This document shows positions 61,514-64,000 of a stretch of DNA of 64,000 bases, one piece after another; the first letter of the stretch is position 1, and the number at the start of each line of letters is the position of its first letter. Origin of the DNA: Bacteroidota bacterium (GTDB lineage: Bacteria > Bacteroidota > Bacteroidia > NS11-12g > UBA9320). Under the pieces are notes generated by a model, which worked only from the letters and a program-made list of their open reading frames with translations, was not told the DNA's origin and searched no databases. The stretch covers positions 56,491-120,490 of the forward strand of contig JABIUV010000052.1 in assembly GCA_018700895.1 (NCBI GenBank), written 5' to 3'. Both the position numbers and the translations under genes were made by a program.

Positions 61514-63100
61514 TCAGCTCTCTTCCATATCCTTTTTATCATTCGATATATGGTTACTGGTTACGTTCCACTCCGAAATAAATTCTTCAGCTTTTTCAAT
61601 ACAATTTTTCAGAAGTGAATTCTTGAGCTCTTTATAACGTGACGGCTTGGAATCTTTTATTATTCTATTGACCATTTCGATGACATAAGATTCTTGCGTA
61701 AAATCTATCTCTTTTATGTTTTCAACTGTCAATCCGGGTTTAATACCCGTTCTCTCAGTTAAAACCGTATTCATAACATCATATAACTGATCCTTGTATT
61801 TCTGAGTTGTTAGAATTGAATCGTGAATTGTAAAAATTGGAGCTTCAGGACACAATCTGTGAAACTCAGGTACAATACAATCAAGAACTAGGTAACTTTC
61901 AGCCCTCTGGAGAAACAAGGCGAAATTTGACTTGCCAATATCTGAAAGAAGGCGTTCTATACACCTGTTTACAAATGGATAAATTCGCTTGAATAGTTTA
62001 ACACTTTCAACATTTTTACGATGTGCATACAAGTCTTGAAAGAGTAGATACATGATGCCAGACTTAATTGCATCTCTTTCTTCTGAACTTGGGAATGAGT
62101 TATTTTCCAAATGACAAATGTGGGAATAGAAATCTTCAGAAAATGGTGCGTCTCGAAACTTTTTAAATTCCTCATGATCTAAGGTGTCCGGGGAAATATC
62201 TCCTATAGGTTTACTAGAAAATTGCGCAAACATTAATGTGGAAAACATGTAAAGCATAACCTCTTTTCTTGTTTTCTTATCAATTAGATCTTTTGTTAAT
62301 CTATAGAATGAATAATCTCCTTTTTGTTTAAAGAATTGATGATTAAGCAAACTAGCTAATACATAAACCTGACTAGATTTTACATCTACTTGAATCAGTT
62401 GCTGATTGTCATATTTTAGATATCCTCTGAATTTCTTTGATATATTGGTTATTGAAGAATTGTATCTTTTATTTGATGCTGATCTACTTTTCCAAAATTC
62501 ATTTTTGTCGATATCTTCTATCAACAGTAACATCATACCTATCCAATTTTTAAGTATTTTGATTTGTTTAGGTGTTTTTAGTTGTTTTTCTACTTCCGAG
62601 TAAAACTTTATGAGTTTAGGATAAATATCATCACTCTTTATAGTGATTTTATCATTGAAGTATGAGTCTAATAGTTTTGTTTTACTCTCAATCTCCTTTT
62701 GTCTTATGGTGATGGTTTTGTATTTATATTTAACATATTGACACTTGTGTTTTAATCGATATTTGCTGCATCTGTCACCAGGGAGATAATCTTTTCCATT
62801 TTCAATTATGCCTTCTGTTTTTAGGAGATTTAATACTTTTTCGTAATCTCTGTTTAGTATTTTTTGTAATTCCTTGGAGCAAATTCTGATATGGTTATCA
62901 TGGTAAAAGTATCTTGAGTTTCGATGTGTTCTAGTTAGTCTAGATATCACCCTAACTATCTTATTTTTCACTGTCTTTTGAGTTAATCTAGATTCAATAT
63001 TTAGTTCTTGCACAAGAGATTCTGCATCGATGTTCATTGGTATTGCAACCCTATATGTATACTTTCTTACTTTCATCTTATGCTGCTTCATTAAATTCAT
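61514..63100 (-). CDS. divergent family-A polymerase-like protein of a mobile element
   Basis: A 528-residue basic protein. Residues ~10-110 look like a winged-helix DNA-binding region (QKTVKNKIVRVISRLTRTHR ... YEKVLNLLKTEGIIENG). The C-terminal half has three patterns in the order of family-A polymerase palms: LIQVDVKSSQVYVLASLL at 235-252 (motif A, DYSQIELR-like), SSEERDAIKSGIMYLLFQD at 338-356 (motif B, R-x3-K...YG-like but without YG) and IFTIHDSILTTQ at 422-433 (motif C, VHDE/HDS-like). LQRAESYLVLD at 397-407 resembles the conserved QR/E segment before motif C. No exonuclease domain is present. Overlaps the methyltransferase by 23 bases. It may replicate or repair the element; the polymerase reading is inference from short motifs. 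Confidence 0.55.
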   Translation of the reverse strand: MNLMKQHKMKVRKYTYRVAIPMNIDAESLVQELNIESRLTQKTVKNKIVRVISRLTRTHRNSRYFYHDNHIRICSKELQKILNRDYEKVLNLLKTEGIIENGKDYLPGDRCSKYRLKHKCQYVKYKYKTITIRQKEIESKTKLLDSYFNDKITIKSDDIYPKLIKFYSEVEKQLKTPKQIKILKNWIGMMLLLIEDIDKNEFWKSRSASNKRYNSSITNISKKFRGYLKYDNQQLIQVDVKSSQVYVLASLLNHQFFKQKGDYSFYRLTKDLIDKKTRKEVMLYMFSTLMFAQFSSKPIGDISPDTLDHEEFKKFRDAPFSEDFYSHICHLENNSFPSSEERDAIKSGIMYLLFQDLYAHRKNVESVKLFKRIYPFVNRCIERLLSDIGKSNFALFLQRAESYLVLDCIVPEFHRLCPEAPIFTIHDSILTTQKYKDQLYDVMNTVLTERTGIKPGLTVENIKEIDFTQESYVIEMVNRIIKDSKPSRYKELKNSLLKNCIEKAEEFISEWNVTSNHISNDKKDMEES

Positions 63101-64000
63101 TTAGGACTATTGATAATTCGTCCTGGTTAAACTCCTTCTGTGCGTTTTCCATAACCTTACATCCAACTTGATAATACTGAGATGTTAGTTCTGTTGATAG
63201 ATATCTTCGATTCAACAGATTGGCAATTCTACCCGTGGTATTAACACCTCCGAAGGGATCAAAAACTAGGTCATTCTCGTCTGTCGTCATTAAAATTGGC
63301 ACAACAGGTAACAACTCAGCCATCATTGCAGGGTGACTTAGGATAGAGGCTTCTTGAACAGGCTTATTCCCTCCAACAGCACATTTGATCATTCTATTCA
63401 CATCTTGGGCTGCTAGATGGTTATAGATCTTCTTGTAAGGTTTTGAAAGAGACTTGGATTTCTTTGAAACAACCCCATTTTGGTTTACATCCTTGGCTCC
63501 TTTGGTAATACCTATTTGTTTCTTCTCGTCTGTGTACTTCAGGTGATTGTACTTGGACTTAGCTGGATCTACAACAAACCAGAGTATTACTTCGGTATTA
63601 TTCGTAGGACGATTCACCTTTTCACCTTGAGGATGAGGGTTTGGTTTACTCCATATCAATGTATCCTTATAAGTGAGTCCCGTATGTTCTTTGATTGCAT
63701 TTTTTACTAATCCTGGAATATCAAGTGCACAACCATTTCTATAAGTTTCTCCTATATTGATCATAACATTTGATGTGGGATTTATTAGGAATTCGAACCT
63801 ACTAATGATTTTTCCAATGTTGGCAGCAAACTGTTCAGGCGTTCTTTCGTGCCCTAACTGGTCACTCCCTTCACCAGTATTATAATATCGAACCGAATAG
63901 TAAGGTATCGACGTAAAGATAAATGGAACTTGACCTTTGAATTGAACTAACTGGTTAATATCCCTACAGTTCAAATTGAAAGATGAAGATCTATCTGGAA
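63078..64000 (-). CDS. DNA (adenine-N6 or cytosine-N4) methyltransferase, N-terminus cut by window edge
   Basis: SAM-dependent DNA amino-methyltransferase. Motif IV is a variant, TSIPYYSVRYY (usually S/D-P-P-Y), near the start, and motif I, LVFDPFGGVNTTGRIANLLNRRYLSTEL, near the end; the order IV then I places it in the beta-type group. KDTLIWSKPNPHPQGEKVNRPTNNTEVILWF is the usual region after motif IV. The track's start at 63974 is a TTG; the frame stays open to 64000 (...PDRSSSFN), so the gene probably begins outside. No restriction endonuclease is visible beside it, suggesting an orphan enzyme or an anti-restriction role for the element. Confidence 0.85.
   Translation of the reverse strand, partial: PDRSSSFNLNCRDINQLVQFKGQVPFIFTSIPYYSVRYYNTGEGSDQLGHERTPEQFAANIGKIISRFEFLINPTSNVMINIGETYRNGCALDIPGLVKNAIKEHTGLTYKDTLIWSKPNPHPQGEKVNRPTNNTEVILWFVVDPAKSKYNHLKYTDEKKQIGITKGAKDVNQNGVVSKKSKSLSKPYKKIYNHLAAQDVNRMIKCAVGGNKPVQEASILSHPAMMAELLPVVPILMTTDENDLVFDPFGGVNTTGRIANLLNRRYLSTELTSQYYQVGCKVMENAQKEFNQDELSIVLNEFNEAA

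Larger units (their letters stand above)
59708..64000. mobile_element. left end of an integrative element inserted at tRNA-Asn
   Basis: From the tRNA to the window edge all genes are on the minus strand and unlike the host neighbourhood: large serine recombinase, 45-residue coupled ORF, polymerase-like protein, DNA methyltransferase. The DNA appears more AT-rich and the one clear promoter is of E. coli sigma-70 type rather than TAnnTTTG. Conjugation or phage structural genes are not visible, so the class (ICE, IME, prophage or island) is open. Confidence 0.75.

Overview
The window is AT-rich chromosomal DNA of a Bacteroidota bacterium, most likely a Flavobacteriales-like marine or freshwater lineage; I cannot resolve the genus. 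The evidence is (i) the promoter signature TAnnTTTG just upstream of many genes, with few Shine-Dalgarno sequences and several GTG or TTG starts sitting almost on the predicted transcription start; (ii) a type IX secretion gene (porT) next to ubiE and two cargo proteins with C-terminal sorting tails; (iii) a dcw cell-wall/division cluster in the Bacteroidota order, with a PASTA-type FtsI and the FtsZ tail ending HDNVD; (iv) a long amidophosphoribosyltransferase paralog, a DUF4175-like giant and a Porin_10-like outer membrane protein.

Layout. 1-3.4 kb: end of an unidentified gene, then tgt, porT and ubiE (minus) and engB (plus). 3.4-6.9 kb: ferredoxin, an acetyltransferase, and the rplM-rpsI-rpsB-tsf translation operon closed by a strong terminator. 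7-19 kb: envelope and secreted proteins (M1 aminopeptidase and degenerate C25-like protein with T9SS tails, LtaS-like phosphatase, FAD oxidoreductase, lipoprotein plus putative porin, double-OmpA protein) and ilvE. 19.3-23.1 kb: a small protein of possible HolD type, an 802-residue protein of unknown function, and a frameshifted membrane-anchored gene. 23.3-38.1 kb: the uninterrupted dcw operon on the minus strand, mraZ-rsmH-ftsL-ftsI-murE-mraY-murD-ftsW-murG-murC-ftsQ-ftsA-ftsZ, driven from a promoter preceded by three 10-bp MraZ boxes and ended by a hairpin terminator; murF and ddl are absent. 38.2-39.9 kb: a genomic scar holding a 26-bp tandem repeat, a probably truncated lipoprotein gene and the fused remains of a type I restriction system (hsdS' and hsdR'). 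39.9-59.6 kb: ordinary host genes (hutI, purF-like, aroQ, glycosyltransferase, propeller lipoproteins, CDF transporter, rlmD, thioredoxin, DUF4175, lptB, recJ, pfkB kinase, a MhpD-type hydratase).

59.67-64 kb: tRNA-Asn(GTT) followed by the left end of an integrative element that runs off the window. Its large serine recombinase is transcribed toward the tRNA, and its last codons are antisense to the tRNA terminator and the 3' half of the tRNA. Upstream of it lie an untracked 45-residue ORF coupled by ATGA, an E. coli-like TTGACT-17-TATACT promoter unlike host promoters, a 528-residue protein with remnants of family-A polymerase motifs A, B and C, and an adenine/cytosine-N DNA methyltransferase cut by the window edge. 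This recombinase/polymerase-like/methyltransferase module is the best candidate in the window for an undescribed system.

All functional calls come from reading motifs and gene order by eye; no database search was run.
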